Shown: in pieces, positions 35,387 through 48,710 of the stretch | Position numbering within the stretch: position 1 is the first letter of the stretch | Layout of the letters: each line of letters opens with the position of its first letter | Source: Homalodisca vitripennis | Lineage: Eukaryota; Arthropoda; Insecta; Hemiptera; Cicadellidae | Length of the DNA: 64,000 bases | Assembly: GCF_021130785.1 (NCBI RefSeq) | Contig: NW_025778033.1 | Coordinates: 60,913-124,912, forward strand | Direction: 5' to 3' | The notes under the pieces: model-generated | Database searches by the model: none | The model's input: only the letters and a program-made list of their open reading frames with translations | Told to the model about the DNA's origin: nothing | Translations under genes and position numbers: made by a program

Positions 35387-35651
35387 TAGAAGTACAGGGA
35401 ACACAATCAAATGCCTTGCTCAAATCCAACAGTGGAAGAGTTATTTTTTACGTTTTCTAATGCATCAAGACTGCAATTTATAATTTCCATAACAGCAGAT
35501 GTAGTTAATACCTTTTTGGAACCCGAATTGAGATTCCAAAATAAGATTGTATTGGCTGAAATTGTGATGAAAGTTGATCATGCATTAGTAACTAATATTT
35601 TTGGGAAGATTGAGACAATGGAGAGATTGAGAAGATTGGGACAATAGTTCT

Positions 35652-37194
35652 ATAGTTTTTTTTTTTTCACCTTTACTAAAGGTGTCAAAAGTTACTCCAG
35701 TGTTTAAGAAAGGTGACAAAAATTGTGTACATAACTATCGTCCAATCTCAATTGTCCCTATATTTTCTAAAATTTTTGAATCAATTATGTACAACCAGCT
35801 GAATGGCTATTTTGAGTTTCATAATTTAATTTCAAATAGTCAATATGGCTTCCGCCAGGGAAGATCTACAACTTCGGCTGTATTAAACATAATTGATCAT
35901 ACCCTAGAGGCTTTTGAAAAAAAGGATTCCTCTTCATTAGTTTTATGTGACCTCAGTAAAGCATTTGACAGTGTCCTTGTTGATGTTCTTCTTGATAAGC
36001 TTGCATTTTGCGGTATTAGTGATTGTGCTTTAAGACTTATTAAGTCATATCTTTCCAATAGATTGCAATATGTATGTGTCAGGAATAAATGCTCTCAAAT
36101 GAAAAACCGTGGAAACTGGTGTTCCACAGGGTTCTATTCTTGGGCCTTTTTTCTTTATTGTGTTTATATTAATGATCTTCCTAAAAAACCTCAATACTCA
36201 TTCAGTGATTTACGCGGATGATACCACCTTACTTTCTAGTCATCATAATTTAGAGATTGTTTGGCACAAATTACCCAACAATCTGAGAAAAGGGCTTATG
36301 AATGGTTTGCAGCAAATAAGCTAGCATGCAATTTGGATAAAACACAGTGTATTACTTTAAGCCTCAAACAGGAAATCAATTTGGTATCGGTCAAGCTCCT
36401 AGGAATTAATGTAGACTCAAAATTAAACTGGTCAACTCATATAGATACTGTCTGTAACAAAATCTCTAGAGTAAATTACTTACTTTGGAAACTCAAAAGT
36501 TTTGTTAGTCCAGAGTATTTAAGATTGGCATATTTTGGGCTTTTTCAGTCGCACATATTGTATGGTCTACTTGTATGGGGTCATTCTTCACATGTCATTG
36601 ACATTCTTGTGCTACAGAAAAAGCTGTTCGTAATATTGGAGGAGCCAACCCACTTGAACACTGCAAACCTCTTTTTGTACAATTTCAAATTCCCACAATA
36701 GTAAATCTTTATATTTTTCAAGTTTTATTGTATACAAAATCTAATTTGAATCTTTTTCATACAAGACAGGAGATCCATCAATACAACACTAGGGGAAGGA
36801 ATAAGATTGATATATTGCCTCACAGACTAGCTAAAACTAAAAGCTCGTTTAAATTAAATTTTATAAATTTTTTTAATAAGCTGCCTGATGATGCGAGACT
36901 TGTTTCCTTTAAAATATTTAAAAAAAAGTTATATGATTGGCTAGTGAAAAATCCTTTTTACAGCATTGAGGAATTCATGAATTGCCATATTAATGTTAAG
37001 TTTTAGTTTATAACTAACTATAATTACTTTTATTTATTGCTACTTTACTTAAATTTCATGTGAACTTTTTACAACACTTTTGTGTTAATGTAATTTTTAG
37101 CTCTAACAATGTATGTAATTTTAAAATGACTTGTCCTATTTCTGTAAACAGATCAATGGAATAAATGATTCTTATTCTTATTCTTATTCTTATT
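35652..37194 (+). mobile_element. 5'-truncated non-LTR retroelement inserted in the right arm only
   Basis: The uninterrupted site in the left arm (near 9680) shows the exact insertion boundaries. GTTCT occurs on both sides (35647-35651 and 37195-37199), extendable to ATAGTTCT/ATTGTTCT with one mismatch, consistent with a target duplication. The 3' end is an (ATTCTT)n tail. The 5' part is lost, as usual for target-primed reverse transcription. The encoded RT is much less decayed than the surrounding relic, so this is a younger insertion. Confidence 0.93.
35682..37006 (+). pseudogene. Reverse transcriptase of the right-arm non-LTR insertion (frameshifted)
   Basis: The product begins at the RT lead-in (VTPVFKKGD, NYRPISIVPIFSKIFE), then GFRQGRSTTSA, LCDLSKAFDS, GVPQGSILGPFFF, YADDTTLL with the catalytic aspartate pair, LLGINVDSKLNWSTHI in the thumb region, and a C-terminal part ending near 37006 (YNTRGRNKIDI, FNKLPDDARL). 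This order is typical of Jockey/CR1-like elements. Frame changes near 36105, 36265 and 36700 break it into four pieces. Endonuclease and ORF1 are absent through 5' truncation. Confidence 0.9.
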
Positions 37195-38027
37195 GTTCTC
37201 GGGCATAAGTTTGTTTACCTCTTTTTTAAATTGAGTTGACCATGGATATTTTTCAGGACTCATAAAAGTCGCCAGTCTTCAGACATTTACTTAAAATAAA
37301 TGCTAGTGACTCCCTTATTTATTGAATTGTCTTTTTTCTATGGAATTAGACAACCAATAATAGTCCATACTTCTGGAATAAGACAATCATAGACCACCTT
37401 GACAATATCATTAGGCCTGGTTACTTACCAATGAAGATTCTGGCAAAACTGGACTGTTACCTAATCAATCTGGGGATGAAGTATTAGTAGCTGATATGTT
37501 ATTTGAAATTTTAGTGACAGAGCTCAAGAAACAGCATTGAACTTGTTCTGGATCAAGTGTTATTTCATATGAATTTACAAGAAAATGTTCAAGTGTGTTT
37601 GTGTTTTCCTCATATAGATTATTAGAAAAGTTTATGTGAATATTATCTGTACAGGAATTAGCATGAATTGGGACTAGGTTAAAAAATCTTAGTAAATTTG
37701 AAAATTATATTGAATTACGAGACTCCAGTATTGAAATTTCAATGTTGAAATCACCACAAACGGCAACAAGGGTTCTCCTCCCTCAAAACAGTTTTCATTG
37801 CCAATTCAAAATACTTGAAAAACAGGTTAATGTTGCCCTGAGGAGATCTATAAAGACTTGTTTACTATAATATTCAGTTCAACTAACTTAATACAACATA
37901 CTTAAAATTCAATGCTGAACTAAAATCCTCTAAATCGTTGTTTGATAAAATACATGACCCATAATTTTTCTTTATTTTTTCTGCAGAAAACAACTTGAGG
38001 TAAATATACATCAATCATATATATATA

Positions 38028-38973
38028 CAAGGTGTTTGAAAAGTCTGGGTACGGCTTAATATTTTACAAACCATAGCAGATAACATCTATAAACTTTGCA
38101 CAGTGTCATATGGCTATGTAAACTATTTTTCCTTGCTATTACCATGACATGCCATGGGGGGACGGCCCACAGAGGAAAACATGAAAATCTTAAATGAAAG
38201 CATGGGTCGAGTGATACCTCATTTGAAAGAGCTCACTTAGTAGAGTTGAATGCCGCAAACCGCATCTCAAAAGGTTTATCCAATCAGAAATGGCGGGTTG
38301 TTTTAGGTACACATTGTGAAGTACATTATGCGCTGCCATTTCTGACTGGATCGTCGTATTCTGATGCGGTAGGCGGCGTTTCACTCTAATAACCGATGTG
38401 TTTTCACTGACTTTTTTTAATTAGCAAATTATGTCATAAATTTATAACACAATAAATAAATCTAAAATGAATTCGCCATCTTTATGTTTATGAATAATTT
38501 AAGTTCTACCATTGTTCTTTGTTGGTGAAATAGTTAACTTACCACTTAATTGTTGAACTAAATTTTTGGAAATTTTTTATAAATACTAATCAGTGAAACC
38601 ATTGGTTAGTAGAGTAAAATGCCGCCTACTGCATCAGAATATGACGATCCAGTCAGAAATGGCAGCGCATAATGTACTTTACAATGTGTACCTAAAACAA
38701 CCCGCCATTTTGATTGGATAAACCTTTTGAGATGCGGTTTGCGGCATTCAACTCTACTAAGTGAGCTCTTTCAAATGAGGTATCACTCGACCCATGCTTT
38801 CATTTAAGATTTTCATGTTTTCCTCTGTGGGCCGTCCCCCCATGGTTGGCATGTCATGGTAATAGCAAGGAAAAATAGTTTAGATAGCCATATGACACTG
38901 TGCAAAGTTTATAGATGTTATCTGCTATGGTTTGTAAAATATTAAGCCGTACCCAGACTTTTCAAACACCTTG
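38028..38973. mobile_element. Foldback/MITE element with about 385-bp inverted repeats (right copy)
   Basis: It has the same length (946 bp) and the same termini (CAAGGTGTTTGAAAAGTCTG) as the left copy. TA flanks both sides (38026-38027 and 38974-38975). The extra-bases indel near CCATGGGG falls in the opposite physical half, as expected if the whole arm, not the element, is inverted. Confidence 0.85.
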
Positions 38974-39239
38974 TATGTATATACGTCCATCCCTGACTAA
39001 CCAGTGTTCAGGAACAAAAACTGCATCAGCTTTTTTAATTTAACAAAAGTGATGTAATTCAAGAAACGTATTTCTAATGCTTTGCAGAGTGACTTGAAGA
39101 ATTTTGGTTGAACCACTCATACTAGAGAAGTTACTCTTTAGCTTAAGAGGATCATTTACTCTATCACAGTGTAAGAACATACCCTCATGTGACTGAGCAA
39201 TATTGTATTATGTAGGGTTTTTTAATTTAGATTTAATGG

Positions 39240-42200
39240 TACAACATAACAGAATTAGGTTGTATTACATTAATAAAATTTAGCTGTAGGATATCACCAG
39301 GACATTTACCACCACTATTGCTCTGCTCTGACACTTCATTGTAGGGATGATGATCAGTGTTGTGTAGTGCAGAAGAGAACACTAGTACATGAGCATGAGA
39401 ACTGGGATGGGTCAGGCCGTTTGCAGTTGCATGGATATGTGAACTGTGCAATGCAACATTTCGAGGATTGGAATCTATCCTCTGCGTTAGGTGGAGGAGG
39501 TATTAGTACAAACAAAAATAAAGTACAGAAAGAAGAAAAGAAGAGAAAGAAAAGGGTTTCAAACATACTGAAAAGCTGCTTGGAGTCTAGTCCAGGCATT
39601 GTCACTGCAGAGAATGCAAGTCCTGTACCGTTATTTAGTTTCACTTCATATAGTATATATTTTCGCAACCCAGTTACTACTGCTTACTGGTTACTATAAG
39701 TTACATCCGATGTTCTTGGAACTAAATTCTTGGCGGATTGATAACCTAATTGGCACGCGTATTAATTTTTTCTCTCAGGAACTTTGTAACTGCCGAACCT
39801 TGCTACCGAAGCTACATCTCGCGCGCCTTGTCCGTAAGTAAAACTTTATATTTTCGTATCATAAGTTAGCCCTTTCATGCGAGACATCTAATTTAATTGT
39901 AATGTAAAATAAATTATAACTTGCAAAGTAACTTACCTTGAATGTGTTTTGTTGCCAGATCAACTTGGATAATATTTGTGGCGATGTCCTTCTGACGAGA
40001 TCACGTTGTCATGATTACAAGTTGTCTCGATAAATGGCTAATACCGTCGCGATTTTGTTTTAGGTGAGTTCAAGCCCAATTACTTCATGTTTTAGACTTC
40101 CAGTCTACTAATCTTCCCCTTTTCCGATTACAGCTGCATTGTCGAGCCAAGAATGCTGACGCCCACGTTTGTGAGTCGAGTTCGTCGTAAAGGGAAGTTA
40201 TTTTTAAAGTTTTAGTAATTATAAATTTCGAAGGTACGATCCATAGAACATTGGAATATTTAGGTCCATCCCAAGGTATCATATTTTAGTTCATTCATAC
40301 TCTATTTGGCAGCAACGTGGCGATACTTTATTTTATTTTACCAAATAGAAGTGGTACTTTTATGTTTATTTGCCAATATCAAACATATATACGTAAACTT
40401 CGAATTTTCATTACTACGACCTCAGCGGTATCCAGCCCCATGTGTATTGTCCATTCGGTACAAGTCACAAGTACGAGAAACACAATCACACATCACACCA
40501 GCAAGAATGAAAGTGTGATACTAACACAAAAATCAAAGTCGGCTCTTTCTTTGGCATCGAATTGTGTCATCTGAAACGATAATATTTCTTCTTTTGTAAG
40601 ATAGTGCTCTTATCAACCACAGGTTGTTGGTGTTGGTTGTTTTTCTTTTGCTGCCTTTTTCAATAGTGATGTATTAGATATAAAGGATTACTTTTCTGTC
40701 TAGTAAGAATGCTTCTCATGGAATTATTAAATGGGCTTGTTTTTCATTTTTACACATATTTTTATTTGTCATCTTCAATTATTGAGAACAGCAAATCCAA
40801 TATAACATATTTTAAATGTTAAGCAGGACAGCAATGTAAGCAGGCAACATTTAATTTGTATTCATTTTAAGAAAGTACATTTCAATATTTACTATAAGTC
40901 AACAATTTAATATTAATCTTGTTTAACATTTTTACTTTCATAAACCAGCTACTAGTAGCTGTAATTTTACTTAAAAAATAATTAATTAGGTTAAGTAAAA
41001 CAACTGGGGAGTGATAGTGCATTTATCGAAAACAGGATGTAATGTCAAGTAGCTGTTACATAGTAGTAGTATTATACATAATTTTAAGTCCCCATGGTCA
41101 CTTGAAATGCCTAGTTGCCTTAGAAGATGGAATTCTCTGTGAGCACGAACGTTATATGTTTACATTCCAGTAACAGTAAACTGATACACAGATAATGAAA
41201 GTGTTAGTCTTCAATGATATTTGAACTGAGGTCAGTGTATGGTAGACTACGGTTATTACTGTAGATCAGAGAGCTTCTGACTGAGCTACTTGGCTCTGCA
41301 GATAACAATCTACTATCAGATAAGGTAATCTGCTCAACACTTCAGCCTCTTTTCAGTCATCTTTGCTGTCTGACAGTCCATGTTCAAAAATATTGAATTA
41401 TTAAATAAATGTTTATTATTGTTTGAATTTTTTGATGATGAAAATTACACAGCAAATGTTAAATCCAAAAAAACTAAGTCCATTGCCAACGTCAGTACTG
41501 TGTACTTGGCTTGGTTACACAAATCATTCAGATAAAAATGAGACTCGCATCCACCAAGTAATATCTCTCAAACCAGTGAAAAAATGTTTAGATTAATCTA
41601 CGAGTGAATACATAAATATTTTTAATATTAACTTAAGTTAATTTTGTAAAAAAGTAACTATTAAAGATATATATATACCGTTGTCAATATTTACAGAATG
41701 TATAGTAAAATATGATGATTTAAAATTAAATATTACTGAGAGAAATAATAATCTTATAATAAAATATTATATAACAACACGCAGTTCCCGGGCTATAAAT
41801 GGACTCACTGGACATCTGCGCAAGGGGCCAAATTTTAGGGGCGCAAATTTTGGGTTGAAGAAAAAATTATTAATTAATAAAGAAAGGTACGAAAAAAACG
41901 GTATTCAAAGAATAGTGAACCTGAATTATAACATAATTGGAATTCAAATCAATTCCAATTGATTGAATACTTATAAACATAGAATTATGTTTACATGTAT
42001 GAATACTATTGTCATTGGCAACACTGACACTGATATAGCTGTTGTAGTGGCAACAATGTGTGACAGGCAGTCAGACGCTACTTCTGTTCTACAACACCAA
42101 ATCGGTGGACTTGCGCATGCGCCGAATTACCGCACCACGATATTACCTGACATATCCTATCCTTAATTACCTTTGTCTCCAAAATGGAATTGGGTGGGGG

Positions 42201-43150
42201 GGGGGGGTTGGCTCAAAGTTTTAAAATGTAAAGACTCATTAAGTGACACCTCATTTGATAGGTCTTGATAAAAGAAGAAGAAAAGTGGAAACTAGAGCTT
42301 TCTATCTTAACCTAGTAAAAAATGGCAATTCATTGAAATTGTGTATAGTCTAATAACATCAGATGATTAGAACTGTCCAAAGGAACAAAACCTATTGTAT
42401 AAAACTTTTTTATATAAACGAATATAAATTCTTAGGTTGTATATGTTTTTAATGTGGACTGCGAATTAATAAATTTTCCCTGGCCAGCACGACGAAACTG
42501 AAATATTATTTTTTAACTGACCAGTATAGACTAAGGATCACTATACCATCTTTGGTACTTTGGATGATGATGGTCAAGTACTTCAGAAACCTCTAAAATA
42601 ACGTTTTAAAACTTCTTGGGACAACTGAAATTATAAAATTCTAGAGCTTTATTTCATATTTAGGCAATTGGTCATTTCAACACAAATTAAAGTGTTTAGC
42701 ATCACTTTCATCCTTTGACGACTGATAAAAACCTTCTAATCAAATGACTTAAATTGCCTGAAGCTACAAAGTTAATTTACTTTTCCATGTTCAACAGTAG
42801 AGGAAGCAAAGAAACATATAAATGTCGTTTGACCACTTTACTTCTGAAAGTAAATATATTACATGTTGTATTACGCCAATGAGAACTCCCAAACTTACGC
42901 TTTATACTACTTATTAGTCCTATTTATAATATACAAAGTAGTAGTACAGATCAAATTCATAGTCCACTAGCATCAGTAACCGAGCTACCAGACCTATCAA
43001 AATGTACATTAGTTAAGAAGCGGCTAATTGATATTTTAAACAAATAAGAACATTTTTACATTATTAGTTAATGGAATCATAAGTGACATACAATTTTGTT
43101 TACTAAAAATTGAATTTCGCTATTATGAAATTCCAGTTTTGTGTAAATAA
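39240..43150. other. Gene-free stretch of right arm
   Basis: This is the mirror of 3760-7640. Nothing recognisable is encoded. Two overlapping open frames of 104 and 110 codons near 39354-39699 lie on opposite strands and look like chance; their left-arm counterparts are shorter. A run of G near 42196-42208 mirrors the left C run. Confidence 0.55.
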
Positions 43151-43199
43151 AGCTGAAATACATTGAGCTGATTTTGTGAGTTGATTCTTAGAACACAAA

Positions 43200-44850
43200 A
43201 TTGAGGTCGATAATTTAATGAGTGGATGGACAGCGTCTACGTGATCTGCTTACCGAGCTACCGACCACTTGAACTCACATTTAGGAAATTGGTAGTCTCT
43301 TCAAAGTAAGGACTATGTTTTAATGCTTGTTCAGACTGAGTGGATGGACAGCGTCTACGTGATCTGCTTGCACAGATACCTAAGCCTTGCCAACCACGTT
43401 GAAGGAATTGGTGTCTCTTCAAAGTGTGAATGATGTACTAACGCTTTATAAGGCTGGTGGACGATCAGCGTGTAGTTACCTGCTTGTAGAGCTACTGATG
43501 ACTTGCCATCCAAGTCTAGGGAATTGATAAACCTCTTCAAAGTGTGAATGATGTACTAACGCTTTATAAGGCTGGTGGACGATCAGCGTGTAGTTACCTG
43601 CTTGTAGAGCTACTGTACTGATGACTTGCCATCCAAGTCTAGTGAATTGATAAATCTTTTCAAAGTAAGGACTATGTTTTAATGCTTGTTCAGACTGAGT
43701 GGATGGACAGCGTCTACGTGATCTGCTTGCACAGATACCTACGCCTTGCCAACCACGTTGAAGGAATTGGTGTCTCTTCAAAGTGTGAATGATGTACTAA
43801 CGCTTTATAAGGCTGGTGGACGATCAGCGTATAGTTACCTGCTTGTAGAGCTACTGATGACTTGCCATCCAAGTCTAGTGAATTGATAAACCTCTTCAAA
43901 GTAAGGACGATGTTTTAATGCTTGTTTAGATTGATTGGATGGACAGCATTTAGATGACTTGATGTAGATATACCAACGACTTTCCACCCAAGTTTATGGA
44001 ATTTGTAAGTGAGGGTGAATTTTTAATGCTTTTTCAGTCTGATGGATGGACAGCCTTACGTGACCTGCTTGTAGAGCTAGTGACCACTTGCACATAGTGA
44101 ATACTTAAGTCCCTTTAGAGCGAGAACGATGTTTTAATGCTTGTTCAGGTTGATGGATGGACAGCGTTACGTGACCTACTTGTAGAGATACCGACTACTT
44201 GCACCTAATTTAATGAATACTTAAGACTCTTTACAGCGAGAACGATGTTTTAATGCTTGTTCAGGTTGATGGATGGACAGCCTTACGTGACCTGCTTGTA
44301 GAGCTAGTGACCACTTGCACATACATTTAGTGAATACTTAAGTCCCTTTAGAGCGAGCACGATGTTTTAATGCTTGTTCAGGTTGATGGATGGACAGCGT
44401 TATGTGACCTGCTTGTAGAGCTAGCGACCACTTTCAAATACATTTAGTGAATACTTAAGTCCCTTTACAGCGAGAACGATGTTTTAATGCTTGTTCAGGC
44501 TGATGGATGGACAGCGTTACGTGACCTGCATGTAGAGTTAGCGACCACTTGCACGTACATTTAGTGAATAGTTAAAGCTCTTTACAGTGAGGACGATGTT
44601 TTAGTGCTTGTTCAGGCTGGTGGATAGACAGCGTCTACGTGACCTGCTTGTAGAGCTACCGACCACTTGCACCAACATTTAGTGCTTAGTTAAGGCTCTT
44701 TACAGTGAGGACGATGTTTTAGTGCTTGTTCAGGCTGGTGGATAGACAGCGTCTACGTGACCTGCTTGTAGAGCTACCGACCACTTGCACCAACATTTAG
44801 TGCTTAGTTAAGGCTCTTTACAGTGAGGACGATGTTTTAGTGTTGTAGTT
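43200..44850 (-). repeat. Minisatellite, about 14 units of about 116 bp (right arm)
   Basis: These are the same units as at 2150-3690 in inverse orientation, with starts near 43231, 43350, 43471, 43590, 43715, 43835, 43955, 44060, 44172, 44288, 44404, 44521, 44638 and 44758. The divergent end units are rearranged relative to the left: a block with GGCTGGTGGACGATCAGCGT occurs three times here and once on the left. Confidence 0.92.
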
Positions 44851-44859
44851 ACTTGCTTT

Positions 44860-45900
44860 ACCTCATCTACTCTTAATCCAAGTTTTTCCATAAATTTGTC
44901 ATGAACTCTTTTCTTGGTTTCATCCCTAAATTGTTTAGTTGTAATTTAAGATCTCCATTCTTTAAATTCAAGATGGTAGCTGACTTTTAATATAAATTCC
45001 ATGGTCCGTATGCGAGCATGTAAAGGGGACGTACCGAGTCTGAGAACTTCATCGTTGACTAGTTTCTATCCCGAATGTAGTTGTCGTTAGTTCTGAAGGT
45101 TTCGCACCATAAATGACACAGTTACTCGCAGACGATATATCAGTGACCACCTGGACCACCTTTCCGTCAAACATTTCTACCTTTCCCCCAGAGGTATATT
45201 TGTATGTGTTTTATTTCATCTTCAAACTGCAACTTTTCTGCTGTTATTAGTTCTGGCGTCTCCGCTATTAACTGAAATTGTAAGCACCTGCAGTATTCTG
45301 TTGATGATGACAAGGATTTTCCATATGCAAATTTCTGAAGTTATCTCTAATGGAACCATTGGTGTAATAAACAAGTGTACATCGGAATTGCTATCCACTT
45401 TGTCTCAAAATCTCTGTTTGTATTGAGCTTGACCGGACGCTCCATCGCAGCCCCACTTTGAGTTGAGAAAGCGAGACCTCTAACATTTCCTGAGATATCT
45501 TTGTTTAATGCAAGAGTTTCAAAGATTCTGCTTTTGTGTGATCCAGCATACTTTTAAGACGCACCTCTGCTGATGTCTCGATAATTTTTACATTTGGTGG
45601 GTAGCAATGTTCCTTTTATTGCGGAACTTTTTATAAGAAGGAAAGATTTTGTATCCAAGTTCATGATCAACATTTTTTATCACTTCATACTGTCCTCTTG
45701 ACAAGTTTGCCTGGGTTATTAAAGCTAAAGCCGCATTGGGAGATAAGGTTACTGCTGGTTGGTTAAGCGATTTACATACAGCAGCATCAATGAGAGCCTG
45801 AGACTGGGAAGTTCTAAGTTCTTGTATTTTTTTTGAGATCTGGGAACACAGTCCTGAAAAATTTTAGAAGGCCTCCCTCCGATTTGGTTGCCTTTTGTTC
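44860..45900 (-). pseudogene. Decayed RAG1/Transib-like transposase gene (right copy)
   Basis: On the minus strand the first part is more readable than in the left arm. One frame gives SQSQALIDAAVCKSL, ALALITQANLSRGQYEVIK and GYKIFPSYKKFRNKRN, and a shifted frame gives IIETSAEVRLKSMLDHTK. The C-D-G block, the W-K-N-P-R block and the F-D-G-K-V-x-x-V-x-T-D-T block follow in broken frames. The left copy has lost the first frame by separate small indels, so the arms have decayed independently in part. Confidence 0.6.
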
Positions 45901-46978
45901 TCGTATTTATACTATGCTATTGAATACTTCTCAAAAACCATCTCGAAAACCCCAAAAACACCCTGAAAAAATATACTTAAAAATGGTCGTAGTAAATAGC
46001 CAAATAGTTTAAAATAATTTTGGAATTTTTCTCAATAATGCGTAATAACTTAGATTTTGGAATTTTTCTCAATGATGCGTAATAACTTAGGTATAACAAT
46101 TCATTTTCGAAACGGCCACTATCTACCTAAAATATGAAACCTTACAGTAGGGAAATAAAAGGATCACATGAATATTAATGAAAAGTCCTACATGCTTTCA
46201 GCGAATAATAACAGCCAAGAACTTATCGGTTAATTTTAAGCCCAATTCGTTATACTGTGCTGAAAATTAAAATACATCACTTCAAAAGTATGCCGTGGAA
46301 GTAGTGTTTTTCACACAAATTCCCTGGCTATAGAAGAAAATACATGAATAGTGGAGACACGTAAAAATACTGCCACCGTAGAAAGATATCTCTCTAACAC
46401 ATTTTGACTGGATTTCTATTGTTATGTGTCTACAAAGTTGCCAACTTGACAGCGCAGATGTTGGGGCGAGGTTTGACAATATGTTCATATCAAAGTTTAT
46501 ATCCGGTTACTTCTTGTATTGAATTCAGACCTGACCCAAAACTCTTTGTTACAAGACAACTATTTCAGTAAGTCTTTATTTTGTATTAAAAGTTTTACAT
46601 TGTGGACACGATAATAATAGCAGATATTTTATGAATTACTTCTAATTGTCTATAAAAGCTGTACAAAATGAAAGTAACTTTTTTGTACCCAACAAAAGTA
46701 ATGTCAAAGAGGAATTATGTACAATAATTTGAGTTACAACGGGACAAAAAAATAAAGAAGGGTTTTTATTGTGTTTGGAATACAAAGTATAAAAACATTC
46801 CACAAAAGTTAGTCCCAACAGTGGTAGACATATTAGACTATCAAAATTATATTTCTTTACTCTTAGTATTTACTGCATATATAAAGTTAATGTTTAATGC
46901 ATATTTTCATATATTTACCGAATTATAGGGGTCTTAGATTTTGGGCCGTGATCAGCGAAAATAATAAATATTAAAAGT

Positions 46979-48556
46979 CTGCTTGAGGGTGGTTTCATTT
47001 AGTAGATTTAGAAATTTGAGATTCAGTTTCGATGCCCCCATAAAGAATATAAAGAAAAACATTTAATTTATAGCTTGTATAATATGCTGTTGTATAGATG
47101 GTGCTCAATCATTTCTGTTGTATGAATATGTTGATTCACAATATGTTTAATTAGTATCAATGTCAATATATTCATATACCCATATGAGTCCAAGTTACAT
47201 ATTTGAGAAATGTCATTATGAAAGGCAGGTGATATATTGATGAAAATTAAAATAATGGATAAGAACATTTTCCATAAACACTAGACTTTATTGTCCGTAA
47301 CGGAAATTTTCGTAATCATAACTCTAATATTATTATCGCTAAAGCACTCATACAACAAACAGATATAACTTGTGATTAACAAATATCTTTGAGAAGACTT
47401 TGTTTAGTGAAGATTATTTTACATTGTATGGAATATATAAAAACTCTTTAAAATGAAAGTTAATTGTTGTTTTGCTGGTTTTTAGTTTTGGCAGATTTCT
47501 TGAATCCGCCATCCTGGATAGTTTTAATATATTTCAATTACAAATTAGGTAGTCTGACATTATTTTACAATTTATATAGTCTCAGTTCAATGACGAAACT
47601 ATGTTTTATATCCTAATTAGTTAAACATTGGTTAAGAAAATCTATAGTAATTTTACCATCCAGATTGTTTATAGAAATTTTTCTTTGCCATAATTATATC
47701 ACAAGCTTGTGACGTTTTATTTCTAGAAAAGATGGAAGATCATTGGTCAGATGTCAAGAAGGTCAGTCTTCCACCTTTATCTGTCCCTGTGATGTGTACT
47801 GTTGATTCTGTAAGGAGACATCGCTTGGATTCATTCTTCCCAAATCATGTATTAGGAGTTTTAAAACCTGAGGAAGATCGATGATTTCAATCCTTGAAAC
47901 ATAATGTTCTATTTTTGTTACACATAATGATGGGAAATGTCCTTTCAGAAAGGAATATTGATGACACTTTTAGGAGGTAAAGGATTAAGAAAGAGATAGA
48001 GGCGGTATTTATTACATAATAAATTCTAAACTAGTTTAGTATAGATGGCAGTAACTGCTACCAATCTCTTGAGGACCTGGAAGAAATAATATATAACGTA
48101 AACAAACGATATTGTCAGTAACAGATGTTGTGGATATTGGTATATACCAAGTGTATATTGTATACTACGTAGGCGGAGAAATATATAATATTCGATAGAT
48201 ATTTCCATCGAAAAACTCACCTCTTGCATTCACTCAATAAGGGACCAGATACAGAGAATTCCTGTGGCTTGAATACAAATTTGGCGGTCTTTTACAAAGC
48301 GTCCTTTAGTGGGTACATCTACAGTCAATATATTTCTATGAAACTAATTAAGCTAGGAACCTAGATCTTTTTGCAAAGTATAATCACAAAACATTTTTTA
48401 AATCGATAGAGGTTTTTCTCATAGGATAAATATTTGTCAGCTACGCTGGTTATGGTGGAGGTCAAAATGTGACTTTTGAAAAAATGATATAATAATTTCT
48501 CGCATAATATTTTTCTTGGTTTGACATAATTATTTAAAATCGAAAATCAGACATAT
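46979..48556. other. Single-copy gene-free stretch right of the palindrome
   Basis: The sequence has no counterpart within this window. It is AT-rich, and the open frames on the minus strand (47068-47268, 48026-48229) are short and hydrophobic, without motifs. I see nothing assignable. Confidence 0.6.
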
Positions 48557-48560
48557 AAAT

Positions 48561-48590
48561 CGACGCCTCCGAATAAGAACATCGTAACTC
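48561..48590 (+). repeat. Left terminal inverted repeat of the DNA transposon
   Basis: CGACGCCTCCGAATAAGAAC followed by ATCGTAACTC pairs with the right end, apart from AACTCA versus ATCTCA near the inner edge. Confidence 0.9.
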
Positions 48591-48710
48591 AAATTTTATG
48601 TTTTTTTAATATTTTTACTATAAACAATGGAGAAGAAAATCTTCTATTTTATGTATAAATTCTGTGTTAAAACTGCTTTTTGTCTTTAAATTAATCAATA
48701 CAAATAAAAC

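Larger units (their letters stand above)
34498..39130 (-). mobile_element. Decayed Jockey-like non-LTR retroelement (right copy, twice interrupted)
   Basis: This is the mirror of 7740-10745. The same reverse transcriptase and endonuclease fragments are readable on the minus strand. Three events break it up: a 1543-bp retroelement at 35652-37194 (right arm only), the 946-bp foldback element at 38028-38973 (both arms), and an 83-bp tandem duplication at 35221-35386 (right arm only). Confidence 0.8.
23070..46978 (-). repeat. Right arm of giant inverted repeat
   Basis: This is the reverse complement of the left arm, about 1.7 kb longer overall. Most of the excess is a 1543-bp retroelement insertion at 35652-37194. 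The rest is small indels, an 83-bp tandem duplication near 35221-35386 and a different minisatellite copy number. The outer end at 46978 only reflects where the left arm meets the window edge. The true end of homology may lie further right. Confidence 0.97.

Noticed and set aside
39354..39699. 104- and 110-codon open frames on opposite strands
   Set aside because: The two frames cover the same bases antisense to each other. Neither is preserved at full length in the left arm and no domain is recognised.
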